A stretch of DNA of 54,883 nt, taken from Spirosoma sp. 48-14. GTDB lineage: Bacteria; Bacteroidota; Bacteroidia; Cytophagales; Spirosomataceae. Below the pieces are notes generated by a model. The model saw only the letters and a program-made list of their open reading frames with translations, had not been told where the DNA came from and did not search any database. Shown here in pieces: positions 9,211 through 17,551 of the stretch (its first letter is position 1; each line of letters opens with the position of its first letter). The stretch covers positions 1 to 54,883 of the forward strand of contig NZ_MKUD01000039.1 in NCBI RefSeq assembly GCF_001898575.1, in the 5' to 3' direction. The position numbers were made by a program, and so were the translations under genes.

Positions 9211-10026
9211 CTATTCCTTTGTGATCAGATTCATTACTTCTTCCGAGATACCAGTCATCGAGAAACCGCCGTCGTGGAAGAGGTTCTGCATGGTCACCAT
9301 GCGTGTCAGGTCGGAGAACAACGTGATAACGTAATCGGCGCATTGATCAGCCGTAGCGTTACCCAGCGGAGCCGTTTTGTCGGCAAAGTCGAAAAACTTG
9401 TCAAAGCCACCGATACCGCCACCCGCTGTGGTTTGCGTTGGCGACTGCGATACGGTATTGACCCGAACTTTGCGGTATTTTCCATACCGATAACCAAAGC
9501 TACGGGCAATGGATTCGAGCATGGCTTTAGCGTCAGCCATGTCGGTATAGAACGGGAATGTCCGCTGGGCAGCCATATAGGTCAGCGCCACGACCGAACC
9601 CCACTCATTGATGGCGTCGAGCTTATAAGCGACCTGCATCATTTTATGGAACGAAACAGCCGAAATATCGAGCGTTTGTTTGAGCCATTCGTAATTCAGA
9701 TCGGTGTAGGCTTTGCCCTTACGGATGTTGGGGCTCATACCGATACTATGCAGCACAAAATCGACTTTACCGCCCAGCACTTCCTGCGATTTCGTAAAAA
9801 GATTAGTGAGGTCGTCGACCGAGGTAGCATCGGCCGGAATAATTTCGGCTCCTGTTTGTTCGGCTAACTGTTTGATTTCGCCCATGCGCATGGCAATTGG
9901 CGCGTTAGTCAGCGTAATACTAGCCCCTTCTTCTTTCGCTTTCAGGGCGATTTTCCAGGCGATTGATTGTTCGTTCAGAGCACCCGAAATGATGCCGCGT
10001 TTTCCGTTCAGTAATCCGTAAGCCAT
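9211..10026 (-). CDS. fabI: Enoyl-ACP reductase FabI
   Basis: This NADH-dependent enoyl-acyl-carrier-protein reductase performs the last step of fatty-acid elongation in the cytoplasm. It begins with the FabI-style nucleotide-binding segment (NGKRGIISGALNEQSIAW). The catalytic pattern is intact: Y150, Y160 and K167, the last two spaced Y-x6-K as in FabI. At 271 residues it has the normal length. The ATG at 10026 places the Rossmann motif directly at the N-terminus. A TAACTTTG -7 promoter element lies about 100 bases upstream. Confidence 0.93.
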   Translation of the reverse strand: MAYGLLNGKRGIISGALNEQSIAWKIALKAKEEGASITLTNAPIAMRMGEIKQLAEQTGAEIIPADATSVDDLTNLFTKSQEVLGGKVDFVLHSIGMSPNIRKGKAYTDLNYEWLKQTLDISAVSFHKMMQVAYKLDAINEWGSVVALTYMAAQRTFPFYTDMADAKAMLESIARSFGYRYGKYRKVRVNTVSQSPTQTTAGGGIGGFDKFFDFADKTAPLGNATADQCADYVITLFSDLTRMVTMQNLFHDGGFSMTGISEEVMNLITKE

Positions 10027-10035
10027 ATGTATTGA

Positions 10036-10126
10036 TCAAAAATGGATAATGATTAATGGATAATGAATAATGGATTAGTAGCATGAAGGCCACTCATTAT
10101 TCATTGCACATTATTCATTAATCCCT
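10036..10126. repeat. AT-rich inverted/direct repeat of ATAATGAATAATG type
   Basis: Short words such as GGATAATG, ATGAATAATGG and their complements (CATTATTCATT) recur on both sides of a short centre, so the fabI leader can fold into a long AT-rich hairpin. The pattern is seen directly. Similar sequences are common in intergenic DNA of related genomes, from memory. Confidence 0.5.
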
Positions 10127-10134
10127 CAAAGTTA
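10127..10134 (-). promoter_or_regulatory. Probable fabI promoter -7 element
   Basis: TAACTTTG on the minus strand matches the TAnnTTTG consensus exactly. It lies just downstream of the hydrolase stop codon, so the transcript would start near 10120 and carry the repeat region as a leader. The -33 half is poor. Confidence 0.45.
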
Positions 10135-10136
10135 GG

Positions 10137-11189
10137 TTATTTTTTTGTCGAATTGCCCTTGTGACTGAAAGCTACCCCTGCAACGGACGTTGTCGCCTGA
10201 GGCAATTTTAGCACATCGCTCATAAAAGCTTCTGTTGCCCGATACACGCCTGGTAAGTCTTTCGATGTAAAGTGCGAGGCTATTACATGCGCACCAGCAT
10301 CGGGAAACGCTTCTTTTCGTTTTTTATCGGCAGGTGTACCCAATTCATCATACATCTTCAGCATGGCGGCTACCGATACCGTCTGATCCTGATGGTCTTC
10401 ATCTTTATAATAATACCCTAGAAATACCGGCTGCTTCACCTGCTGAAACTGTTCGGGCGTCATGTAGGTATTGAGCATCGTCTGGAGCGTAATCAGACCG
10501 TTCGTATGGTATTTTGGCAACCAATACCGCGACCGTTCGCCACTGTAATGCGTATTAATCAGGTAATCGCCCCGAAACACCAGATCGAGAATCTGTTTTC
10601 CCCAAGGCCCCGTCACCAGTTTTAAAGCCGGATTAGCCACAGCAATACAGGGTGAATACAAGATCAGTCCGTCGATTTCGGGGTGATGGGCCGCCAGATA
10701 CAACGACAGCATCCCCCCTGCCGACGTGCCCATGACGATTACTTTTTCGCCCAAAGCCTTACCGATAGCCAGTGCTTGTTCGGCCGACGCTGCGTAGTTG
10801 GCCGGTGTAATGTTTTTAAAGGCATCGGGTGCGTTAATACCATGTTCGGCTGGTCGGGCGAGGTACAGATTACAGCCAAAGCGTTTAGCAATTTCCCGAT
10901 GAATGGGGTCGCCTTCGGCCCAGCTTGCCGAAAAACCGGGCAGATACACGATGCTGTAAGGCGTTTTGACTTTATGCAGGCTATCGGCCCAGACAATCCG
11001 GGCCTCATTGTCGGGCCGTACATCCGACTGATGCTCCGACTCGGCAATACGCTGCTCCAGTTTTACCAGATCGGGATCAAGTGTAATAACCTCATCTTTA
11101 ACGGCATCAGGATGCGCCGTTGGCCCAACCCAATACCCTATGCCAAGGAAAATCAATATTAGACCGGAAATAGCCAATAGTCGTTTCAT
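10137..11189 (-). CDS. Membrane-anchored alpha/beta hydrolase
   Basis: The 350-residue protein begins with a hydrophobic segment (LLAISGLILIFLGIGYWVG) that looks like an uncleaved anchor. An alpha/beta-hydrolase fold follows. The nucleophile elbow GTSAGG lies near residue 155, and a late acid and histidine (DAGAHV near 300) could complete the triad. The family covers lipases, esterases and lysophospholipase-like enzymes, so the substrate is open. Its start overlaps the stop of the rRNA methyltransferase gene by four bases, indicating one operon. Confidence 0.75.
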   Translation of the reverse strand: MKRLLAISGLILIFLGIGYWVGPTAHPDAVKDEVITLDPDLVKLEQRIAESEHQSDVRPDNEARIVWADSLHKVKTPYSIVYLPGFSASWAEGDPIHREIAKRFGCNLYLARPAEHGINAPDAFKNITPANYAASAEQALAIGKALGEKVIVMGTSAGGMLSLYLAAHHPEIDGLILYSPCIAVANPALKLVTGPWGKQILDLVFRGDYLINTHYSGERSRYWLPKYHTNGLITLQTMLNTYMTPEQFQQVKQPVFLGYYYKDEDHQDQTVSVAAMLKMYDELGTPADKKRKEAFPDAGAHVIASHFTSKDLPGVYRATEAFMSDVLKLPQATTSVAGVAFSHKGNSTKK

Positions 11190-12607
11190 ACGTATTCTTT
11201 TATATCCATTCGGATACGCCAGTCTTTGGGCAGATAATTATTGACCCGATTGCCGACCCCTTTTACCCAGCCCAGATTCAGCCCCTTGTACCGAGCGAGT
11301 AACCAGCCTTTGACGGGCTCGTCGAATACCAGATTTTCTTTCTTAAAGTACCGGAGCGCGTTTTCTTTACTTAGCTCAATAGCCGGTAGATTCTGATTAC
11401 AGTCGGTACTGAGCGCCAGGGCGTGCGACGGAATAAAATCCTGCCCCTTGAACTGGCCCATCTCCAGGCCAAAACCTTTGTTGCGCAGGGCGCTATCCAG
11501 AAACAGAAACGTTTTTTCCAGCGATTTCGGTAAGGCCATCACATCGCCGTTGGGCTTTTCCCAGAACGAAAAATTGGCGGGATGCTCCAGCCACTTCATA
11601 GCCGTCGATGTTTCGCGCGGACGCAGGGCCCGGATGCTACGGAATGTGCGGGCATCCAGTTTGACGACCGCCGTAAAGGTCATTTTCTGAAAAACACTGA
11701 TAAAAAAGCCCTCTCCCTGCACTCGATGTGGATAACATTGGTAACCAACGGAGTTATCCACATACTTTTCAACAATCTGCCAGTCTGTGGGTAAAATCAG
11801 TGGACGGTTCCTGAATCCGTTTTCAGTCAGATACCGAACATTGTCCAGATTCTCGCTGTCGTTGTAGGTACAGGTACTATAGATTAAAATACCCCGTTCG
11901 TCCAGCAACGGTATAGCCGCATCCAGAATCCGCTTCTGACGGGCCGAGCAGAGTTGCACACTCGCTTCAGACCATTCCTCCATAGCGTCCGGGTCTTTCC
12001 GAAAAAGCCCTTCGCCCGAACAGGGCGCATCGACCACAACCACATCAAAAAAGCCTGACAGATTGGTCATATCTTCGGGGTCGTGATTCGTTACCACTAC
12101 GTTGGAGTAGCCCCATTTGTCCAGATTTTCCCGCAAAACTGATACCCGGCTCCGAATCACTTCATTACAAACCAGCAAACTATCGGCCGACAATGCCGAT
12201 GCCAGTAAGGTACTCTTTCCGCCCGGTGCAGCGCACAAGTCCAGCACACGCAGCGGGCGACTCAGATTTACGCTTTGTTTCAGGGCTTCATAGAGTAGCA
12301 TCGATGAGGCCTCCTGCACATAATAAGCACCCGCCTGAAACAGGGGATCGAGTGTAAAGCTCGGGCGTTCCGCTAAATAAAATCCCTGAACCGGGCCCTT
12401 ATCGTTACACCAGGGAACCGGGCTTACATCTGTAATATCATAACCAGGCTTACGAGGGTTCAGCCGGATGCTGACGGGAGCTGGCCCTGCCAATGCTTGT
12501 TGAAAGTCAGCAAATTCAGAGCCCAGTTGCGCCTGCATCTGATCACGAAACGCTGAAGGAAGATCGGTCGGTGACCCGGTAGCCGAAGAGAGGTCATAAG
12601 CATTCAT
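11186..12607 (-). CDS. RsmF-type 16S rRNA m5C methyltransferase
   Basis: This belongs to the NOL1/NOP2/Sun family of SAM-dependent cytosine-C5 RNA methyltransferases. A SAM-binding APGGKSTLLAS motif lies near residue 117. The two family cysteines are in DAPCSGEG near residue 195 and YSTCTYN near 246. The C-terminal part has the extra RNA-binding region typical of RsmF and YebU, and the 473-residue length fits that subgroup. It is the first gene of a two-gene operon with the hydrolase and is divergent from the KdsC-type gene. A perfect TATTTTTG element sits only five bases upstream of the ATG. Confidence 0.85.
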   Translation of the reverse strand: MNAYDLSSATGSPTDLPSAFRDQMQAQLGSEFADFQQALAGPAPVSIRLNPRKPGYDITDVSPVPWCNDKGPVQGFYLAERPSFTLDPLFQAGAYYVQEASSMLLYEALKQSVNLSRPLRVLDLCAAPGGKSTLLASALSADSLLVCNEVIRSRVSVLRENLDKWGYSNVVVTNHDPEDMTNLSGFFDVVVVDAPCSGEGLFRKDPDAMEEWSEASVQLCSARQKRILDAAIPLLDERGILIYSTCTYNDSENLDNVRYLTENGFRNRPLILPTDWQIVEKYVDNSVGYQCYPHRVQGEGFFISVFQKMTFTAVVKLDARTFRSIRALRPRETSTAMKWLEHPANFSFWEKPNGDVMALPKSLEKTFLFLDSALRNKGFGLEMGQFKGQDFIPSHALALSTDCNQNLPAIELSKENALRYFKKENLVFDEPVKGWLLARYKGLNLGWVKGVGNRVNNYLPKDWRIRMDIKEYV

Positions 12608-12611
12608 TGGA

Positions 12612-12619
12612 CAAAAATA
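12612..12619 (-). promoter_or_regulatory. -7 element immediately upstream of the rRNA methyltransferase gene
   Basis: TATTTTTG on the minus strand matches TAnnTTTG exactly and ends five bases before the ATG at 12607. If used, the mRNA would have almost no leader. A -33 TTTG is not obvious. Confidence 0.4.
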
Positions 12620-12654
12620 CGGAACAGTCGCCCGGTTTTCACTAAACTTGCAGC

Positions 12655-13167
12655 ATGGCAGCTATACAGGATCGCTTTACACACATCAAAACGTTTATCT
12701 TCGATGTCGACGGTGTATTGACCGACGGCAGTGTTCATCTGCTGGCATCGGGCGAACGCTTTCGTACGGTTAATATTCGGGATACCTACGCCATCGAGCA
12801 GGCCCTGAAAGCTGGCTTTCGGGTTGGTATCTTATCTTCCTCCAATGCTGATGGCGTTCGGAACTGGCTAACGAATATGAATGTAAAAGACATTTTTATG
12901 GGTGGCCCCTCCGATCAGAAAGTAAACGCCTACCTCGGCTATATTGCCCGCGACGGTCTGAACGAATCGGAAATTCTCTACATGGGCGACGACCTTCCAG
13001 ATTATACTATTCTCAATCGCCCAGACGTATTGAGCGCCTGTCCAGCCGATGCGGTCGATGTGGTTCAGGCCATCTGCAAGTACATATCGCCCAAGATGGG
13101 CGGAGGAGGAGCCGTTCGGGACGTTATTGAACAGGTAATGCGCGCACAGGGCAAGTGGCCTTTCTGA
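12655..13167 (+). CDS. KdsC-type HAD phosphatase (Kdo-8-phosphate phosphatase family)
   Basis: The 170-residue protein is a C0-type HAD phosphatase. The catalytic aspartates are D17 and D19 in FDVDGVLTDG, and GDDLPD lies near residue 115. The family signature GGGGAVRDVIE appears near the C-terminus. KdsC removes phosphate from Kdo-8-phosphate during lipopolysaccharide core synthesis. Length and motifs agree, although the usual SGR stretch reads SSSN here, so some caution is due. A TAAACTTG near-consensus -7 element (12643-12650) lies just before the ATG. Confidence 0.8.
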   Translation: MAAIQDRFTHIKTFIFDVDGVLTDGSVHLLASGERFRTVNIRDTYAIEQALKAGFRVGILSSSNADGVRNWLTNMNVKDIFMGGPSDQKVNAYLGYIARDGLNESEILYMGDDLPDYTILNRPDVLSACPADAVDVVQAICKYISPKMGGGGAVRDVIEQVMRAQGKWPF

Positions 13168-13206
13168 TCTTACTGCCGATATATCACTACTATTCAACGT
13201 ATTCCA

Positions 13207-14478
13207 ATGAATGATTTAGCAGAACGCGACCGGGCTGTGATCTGGCATCCGTTCACGCAAATGCAAACGGCTCCCGCTCCCATAGCTATTGCAAGTGGCA
13301 AAGGCTCTGTACTTTACGGACCAGATGGTCGCGAGTATCTGGACATGATCTCGTCGTGGTGGGTCAACCTGTACGGGCATGCCCATCCCTACATTGCTCA
13401 ACGGGTGGCCGAGCAGCTTCAAACACTTGAGCACGTCATTTTTGCCGATTTCACGCACGAACCAGCAGTTGAACTGGCCGAACGCCTACTGGCTATTTTA
13501 CCCAAAAATCAGAAGCGGGTTTTCTATTCCGACAACGGCTCAACAGCCGTTGAAGTAGCCTTGAAAATGGCGTTCCAATACTGGCATAACCTGGGCAAAA
13601 CCCGTCGAAAGGTAGTGGCGCTGGAGAATGCCTATCATGGCGACACATTTGGTGCGATGGCGGTTGGCGGTCGCAGTGCCTTTACAGCCCCATTTGCGCC
13701 TTTTCTGTTCGATGTCGATTACCTACCTACCCCAATACCCGGCCAGGAAACCGATGTGTTGCAACAGGCCGAAGCTTTATTTACAGACGACACGGCGGCT
13801 TTTATTGTTGAACCCCTGGTACAAGGCGCAGGGGGTATGATTATGTATAAGCCCGAAGTACTCGACAACTTAATCAGGATGGCACGTCGTCGAGGTATAT
13901 TGATCATTGCCGATGAGGTCATGACAGGCTTTGGCCGCACAGGTCGCCTGTTTGCTTCTGATCATTTGGCGGAAAAACCCGACCTGATGTGTTTATCCAA
14001 AGGGTTGACGGGCGGCACCATGGCTTTAAGTATAACCACCTGTACAAAAGCTATTTACGAAGCCTTCCTATCGACCGACAAACATAAGACACTTTTCCAC
14101 GGGCACTCATACACAGCTAACCCCGTAGCCTGTGCAGCTGCCCTAGCCAGTATGGACCTGCTACTATCGACCGAAACCCAGCAGGCGATTCAGCGAATTA
14201 CCCAGAAGCACAGCGAGTTCGCTAAGAAACTAGCCGCCTATTCAACGGTTGAAAACATCCGGCAACAGGGTACTTTACTTGCCTTCGATTTGAAGGCAGG
14301 CGAGCAAACATCATACTTCAATAGCATTCGGGATGTGGCCTATACGTTTCTGCTTGAACGGGGTATTTTGATGCGCCCGCTGGGTAATGTTTTATACCTG
14401 ATGCCGCCTTATTGCACGACAAACGAGCAGTTAGATCATACATATACGACAATTAAAGAACTACTCCATACGCTTTAG
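13207..14478 (+). CDS. bioA: BioA, adenosylmethionine-8-amino-7-oxononanoate aminotransferase
   Basis: This class-III PLP-dependent aminotransferase makes 7,8-diaminononanoate in biotin biosynthesis. It shows the BioA-type N-terminus with SSWWVNLYGHAHP near residue 50, YHGDTFGAM near 145, VEPLVQGAGGM near 205, IADEVMTGFGRTG near 235 and the PLP lysine K265 in LSKGLTGG. The length of 423 is normal. No other biotin gene is in the window. It lies 39 bases after the KdsC-type gene on the same strand. Confidence 0.88.
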   Translation: MNDLAERDRAVIWHPFTQMQTAPAPIAIASGKGSVLYGPDGREYLDMISSWWVNLYGHAHPYIAQRVAEQLQTLEHVIFADFTHEPAVELAERLLAILPKNQKRVFYSDNGSTAVEVALKMAFQYWHNLGKTRRKVVALENAYHGDTFGAMAVGGRSAFTAPFAPFLFDVDYLPTPIPGQETDVLQQAEALFTDDTAAFIVEPLVQGAGGMIMYKPEVLDNLIRMARRRGILIIADEVMTGFGRTGRLFASDHLAEKPDLMCLSKGLTGGTMALSITTCTKAIYEAFLSTDKHKTLFHGHSYTANPVACAAALASMDLLLSTETQQAIQRITQKHSEFAKKLAAYSTVENIRQQGTLLAFDLKAGEQTSYFNSIRDVAYTFLLERGILMRPLGNVLYLMPPYCTTNEQLDHTYTTIKELLHTL

Positions 14479-14487
14479 TGATACCTC

Positions 14488-14518
14488 TTGACATTCTGGT
14501 TTTAAACACACATTTTTG
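14488..14518 (+). promoter_or_regulatory. Promoter of the tRNA-Gly gene
   Basis: TTGAC (14488-14492) is followed after exactly 18 bases by CATTTTTG (14511-14518), one base from TAnnTTTG. The predicted start, about seven bases later, falls at or just before the mature tRNA end (14527). The spacing equals that of the promoter at 131-161. Confidence 0.65.
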
Positions 14519-14526
14519 TGGTATAA

Positions 14527-14599
14527 GCGGGAATAGCTCAGTTGGTAGAGCGGCAGCTTCCCAAGCTGCAGGTCGCGAGTTCGAACCTCGTTTCCCGCT
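14527..14599 (+). tRNA. tRNA-Gly (anticodon CCC)
   Basis: The 73-base sequence folds into a full cloverleaf. The acceptor stem is GCGGGAA/TTCCCGC with discriminator T, and the D loop contains AGTTGGTAGA. The anticodon stem is GCAGC/GCTGC around the loop TTCCCAA, giving anticodon CCC. The T loop has the TTCGAAC signature. CCA is not encoded. It reads the glycine codon GGG. It has its own promoter and terminator. Confidence 0.97.
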
Positions 14600-14622
14600 C
14601 ACCCATAAATAGCATGATAATT

Positions 14623-14655
14623 AGCCGGTTAGCAGCAATGTTAATCGGCTTTTTT
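14623..14655 (+). terminator. Rho-independent terminator after tRNA-Gly
   Basis: AGCCGGTTA (14623-14631) pairs with TAATCGGCT (14642-14650), with one wobble pair. A run of six T follows. Confidence 0.8.
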
Positions 14656-14739
14656 CATGACAAGGTGTAGGGCGGTTTGCACTACGGTTTGCATTTTTGG
14701 GTTGAGGCTTCATCAGCTTAATTCTCAACGGTTAATTAT

Positions 14740-15600
14740 ATGAAATCCTACTTTCGCATTTATTCAGCGTTTTTTCTTCTATTTATCCTTACTCAGTGTA
14801 AAGAACCGTCCGTTACAGCTCCGAACGATACCACACCGACAAGAGACAATAACATGGCGCTAGGTAATCCTGATGGAGCAAAGACGTCAGAATCCAGTCC
14901 CAACGGTTAATTGATTGTTCGCTCTACCTATTCGCTTTCCTATAACAATTCTACAGGTATAGCCAACTGGTCTAGCTGGCACCTGTCGTCAGCCTGGAAG
15001 GGGCTGGCTTCGCGTTATACCGGGAACTTCATTCCTGACCAGACTTTACCTACCAGCTTCTTTCAGGCGAAGCACAGCGATTATACCAATACAGGTTTTG
15101 ATCGTGGGCACCTCTGCCCATCGGATGACAGGGATAGCACAGCCGAGGAAAACAGGACTACATTTATTCTAACCAACATTGTCCCCCAAGCACCGCAACT
15201 TAACCGGCAGGCATGGTTACGGCTAGAAGAATACTGCCGGAACCTGGTAGCTCAGGGAAATGAACTCTATATAATTGCCGGAACCTATGGCAAAGGTGGT
15301 GAAGGAGATAACGGTAAGGTGAATAGTATAGCCAGTGGTAAACTAACTGTTCCTACTGTGCTCTGGAAGGTGATTGTGGTACTGCCAGTAGGTTCGGACG
15401 ACTTAAACCGTATCAACGCGCAGACGCGAGTTATTGCGGTTTGGATGGGCAATACGAATGCGGTGGGTGAGCAGTCGTGGGGACTTAACCGGATTAGTGT
15501 CGATAAAGTCGAGAAGCAAACGGGGTATGATCTTCTGTCGAATCTGTCGGAGAGTGTGCAGAAGATGATTGAAGCTAGTGTGGATAAGATCAAAGTTTAA
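14740..15600 (+). pseudogene. Secreted DNA/RNA non-specific endonuclease, interrupted by one in-frame TAA
   Basis: The ATG at 14740 opens a lipoprotein signal peptide (FFLLFILTQC, Cys20). The frame then runs to a TAA at 14908-14910 (codon 57) and continues unbroken in the same frame to 15600. The downstream part has the NUC-type nuclease motif [11 protein letters not shown] (catalytic His124 of the joined frame) and the conserved N of [13 protein letters not shown]. Relatives usually have a tyrosine or similar residue at the stop site (recalled pattern SPNNYLLVRSTY), so a single-base change explains it. No good restart codon follows; the next codon is TTG. Either the gene is dead or this is a base-call error. 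Confidence 0.8.
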
Positions 15601-15635
15601 AAACAAAAATATCCAGCGACTAACCTGTCAATAGA

Positions 15636-16550
15636 TTACTCATTTAAAGGTTTTATACCAAGTAGTCGATATTTTGTTTTTTCTACACCTGATTTAAGGA
15701 TTATTTTAAAAGTTCTTAAGTGAAACTCGCAAAAAGTATTTGAAAGCTTATTATATTCTATCAATTGCCATTCACTTAATTCGTCATCGATAGATCCGAA
15801 AATTTTTTTCCCATCTTGAAGCACGAATTCAAACTTCTTAGAATCAAGTAAGATTCCCTTAAAAATTCCCTTTAGAAAATCTTCACTTTCATCCTTAATT
15901 ATTAGGGCCACTCTTTCATAAGCGTCGGCGATTTTATCTTTGGACAGCTCAATAAAAAGCTCTCCACTCTCCATTTTTAAAATGGATTTCTCTTCAACGA
16001 TTCCCCGGAGGAATTTTTTCAAGTTTACTAAATCATTTTGTGTCGTTTTCTCAAGTATAGACTCAAAGCTTTCATCACTTGTTGAGTCTGATATTAAATT
16101 CATTACATCTTTTATTCCCCTTGAAACATCAACACTATCAAATAGTCCATTTGTCTCCATCTGACTCAACTCTACGCCAAAAGACCCACGTGGAAGTGCT
16201 GTGACAAATAAATCTGTACTTTTACTTCTTAATATTTTCTCACCTCTTCGAGCCCTACCTCCTCTTATTTTGGAAGTCTTCGACTTAACCAATTCCTGAA
16301 ATGGGGGGATAGTTTTACTAACAAAACTAGCCTTTATTCCTTGAGAGCCGCTTACTGCTTCCCCACTAAAAAGAAGTTGAACTTTCGGCTCAAAAGACTC
16401 TGTTGGCAACGAGTCTAACTCTTGTCTTAATGTTTCAATCCGTTCAGCTAACCCAAAAGACATCAGGGGATGGTCTCCAACCATGTCCAGTAGCCTTTGT
16501 GTTTCGACTATCTGAGCTTTTATACTTTGTTTTCTTCTGTAAAGGCTCAT
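15636..16550 (-). CDS. Unknown 304-residue protein, partner of the DUF6932 gene
   Basis: I do not recognise this protein. Residues 1-55 look helical and charged (RKQSIKAQIVETQRLL, AERIETLRQELD). A basic patch GGRARRGEK follows near residue 97. The rest is a lysine- and glutamate-rich alpha/beta mix without membrane segments or signal peptide. It lies two bases downstream of the DUF6932 gene, so the two are almost certainly co-transcribed and functionally linked. Both are clearly more AT-rich than their neighbours, with many AAA, ATA and AGA codons, which suggests horizontal acquisition. It could be the toxin, effector or regulator partner of the nucleotidyltransferase-like protein. Confidence 0.7.
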   Translation of the reverse strand: MSLYRRKQSIKAQIVETQRLLDMVGDHPLMSFGLAERIETLRQELDSLPTESFEPKVQLLFSGEAVSGSQGIKASFVSKTIPPFQELVKSKTSKIRGGRARRGEKILRSKSTDLFVTALPRGSFGVELSQMETNGLFDSVDVSRGIKDVMNLISDSTSDESFESILEKTTQNDLVNLKKFLRGIVEEKSILKMESGELFIELSKDKIADAYERVALIIKDESEDFLKGIFKGILLDSKKFEFVLQDGKKIFGSIDDELSEWQLIEYNKLSNTFCEFHLRTFKIILKSGVEKTKYRLLGIKPLNE

Positions 16551-16552
16551 GA

Positions 16553-17104
16553 TTATATCGAATTTAAATAGTCAAGCGCAGCTTGGTCATCAAAAGGGGT
16601 ATTAAGCTCAATTCTTACCATACCCTTCCATAGCCCTAAACGGGTGTGGGTGAATAACTGTATCCAATACCTTGTGTGTTCAACTGTAACTTCAGGTTTA
16701 AAGCAATAATCTACAGGGTAATGGTCAAGAAGGAAGTTTTTTTTTGATAAAACAGAAGATCTAAATTCAGGGAAACTATGAATTATTAAACTAAATTGGT
16801 GGGTAGTCAATAAACCGTGAAATGTTACAATATCTAAGTCTCTGGGTGCTCTAGTTTCCAGCGTTTCTATATCTTGCATAAAGCTTCCACCTAGCCATTG
16901 AAAGCCCTCAATAATACCTAAGTTAGTCATATTTCGCCGAAACTCAACAAGATTTTTCAAAATTTGAACCCTGTTTGGAGACGTACCAAACTTCTGACAA
17001 ATCTCTAGAATTGAGCTGCTATAAGGCGATAAGTGAGATGGTTCTGTTGGATCACCTAGATGAGGAGGCAAAACATAGTTGTGATCAAAGTCTGGTATTG
17101 GCAT
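16553..17104 (-). CDS. DUF6932 family, nucleotidyltransferase-like protein
   Basis: The 183-residue protein starts MPIPDFDHNYVLPPHLGDP, the N-terminal signature I associate with DUF6932. The segment GGSF at 72-75 followed by DLD (D89, D91) matches the GS-x(n)-DxD core of polymerase-beta-type nucleotidyltransferases, the fold of MNT antitoxins and related AMPylating proteins. No HEPN-type partner is obvious beside it, only the unknown 304-residue protein. It is the first gene of the pair. It is AT-rich relative to the window. The role is inferred: a toxin-antitoxin or defence nucleotidyltransferase is the leading idea. Confidence 0.7.
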   Translation of the reverse strand: MPIPDFDHNYVLPPHLGDPTEPSHLSPYSSSILEICQKFGTSPNRVQILKNLVEFRRNMTNLGIIEGFQWLGGSFMQDIETLETRAPRDLDIVTFHGLLTTHQFSLIIHSFPEFRSSVLSKKNFLLDHYPVDYCFKPEVTVEHTRYWIQLFTHTRLGLWKGMVRIELNTPFDDQAALDYLNSI

Positions 17105-17359
17105 TTTATTATGATTAACTTTTCATGGATAGATACTAGTTACGAGTGTAAGTTTTTATTAATAATGTGTGAATAAAGGTAGTTTACAAAGCCTTAAGTC
17201 AAGGCGTAATTGTTTTAAAGAAGTGTCAATTTTTTATGATCATGAAGGCTGTGTCACCTAGAAAGTAAAAAACAACTTGTCTATACTGATGTCAGTCCGA
17301 GGGGAAAAACCCCGTTTTTAATACCGTCCTTTCCCCGTTTTATTATGCTCTCATCAGGG

Positions 17360-17536
17360 TCATTCATCAGTCTGGCTAATAACCTCAAACTTATCCTGTA
17401 CCAGCGCCTGATTACAGATTTCAATCTGCTGTTGAATATGCTCTCGTGAGCGTTTATCATCGGCCGGTAGCTGGATAAGCGCCTTGCTTAATTCATCCTT
17501 TCTGGCCCATACCTGAGCGCGTTCATTTCGATTCAT
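17360..17536 (-). CDS. Small charged protein downstream of umuC
   Basis: The 58-residue reading frame starts at ATG 17536, fifteen bases after the umuC stop, and ends with TGA at 17360. It is rich in charged residues and glutamine (NERAQVWARKDELSKALIQL; REHIQQQIEICNQALVQ) and should form two helices. It has no signal peptide. Its position suggests it is the third gene of the umuD-umuC operon. The function is unknown. Confidence 0.5.
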   Translation of the reverse strand: MNRNERAQVWARKDELSKALIQLPADDKRSREHIQQQIEICNQALVQDKFEVISQTDE

Positions 17537-17551
17537 CGTATATATCTGGTT

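Noticed and set aside
9109..9867. Plus-strand open frame opposite fabI
   Set aside because: It overlaps the well-supported FabI gene completely and encodes no known pattern.
14527..17104. A genomic island integrated at tRNA-Gly
   Set aside because: No integrase gene and no repeat of the tRNA 3' end were seen downstream, so tRNA-directed integration is not supported even though the DUF6932 pair looks acquired.
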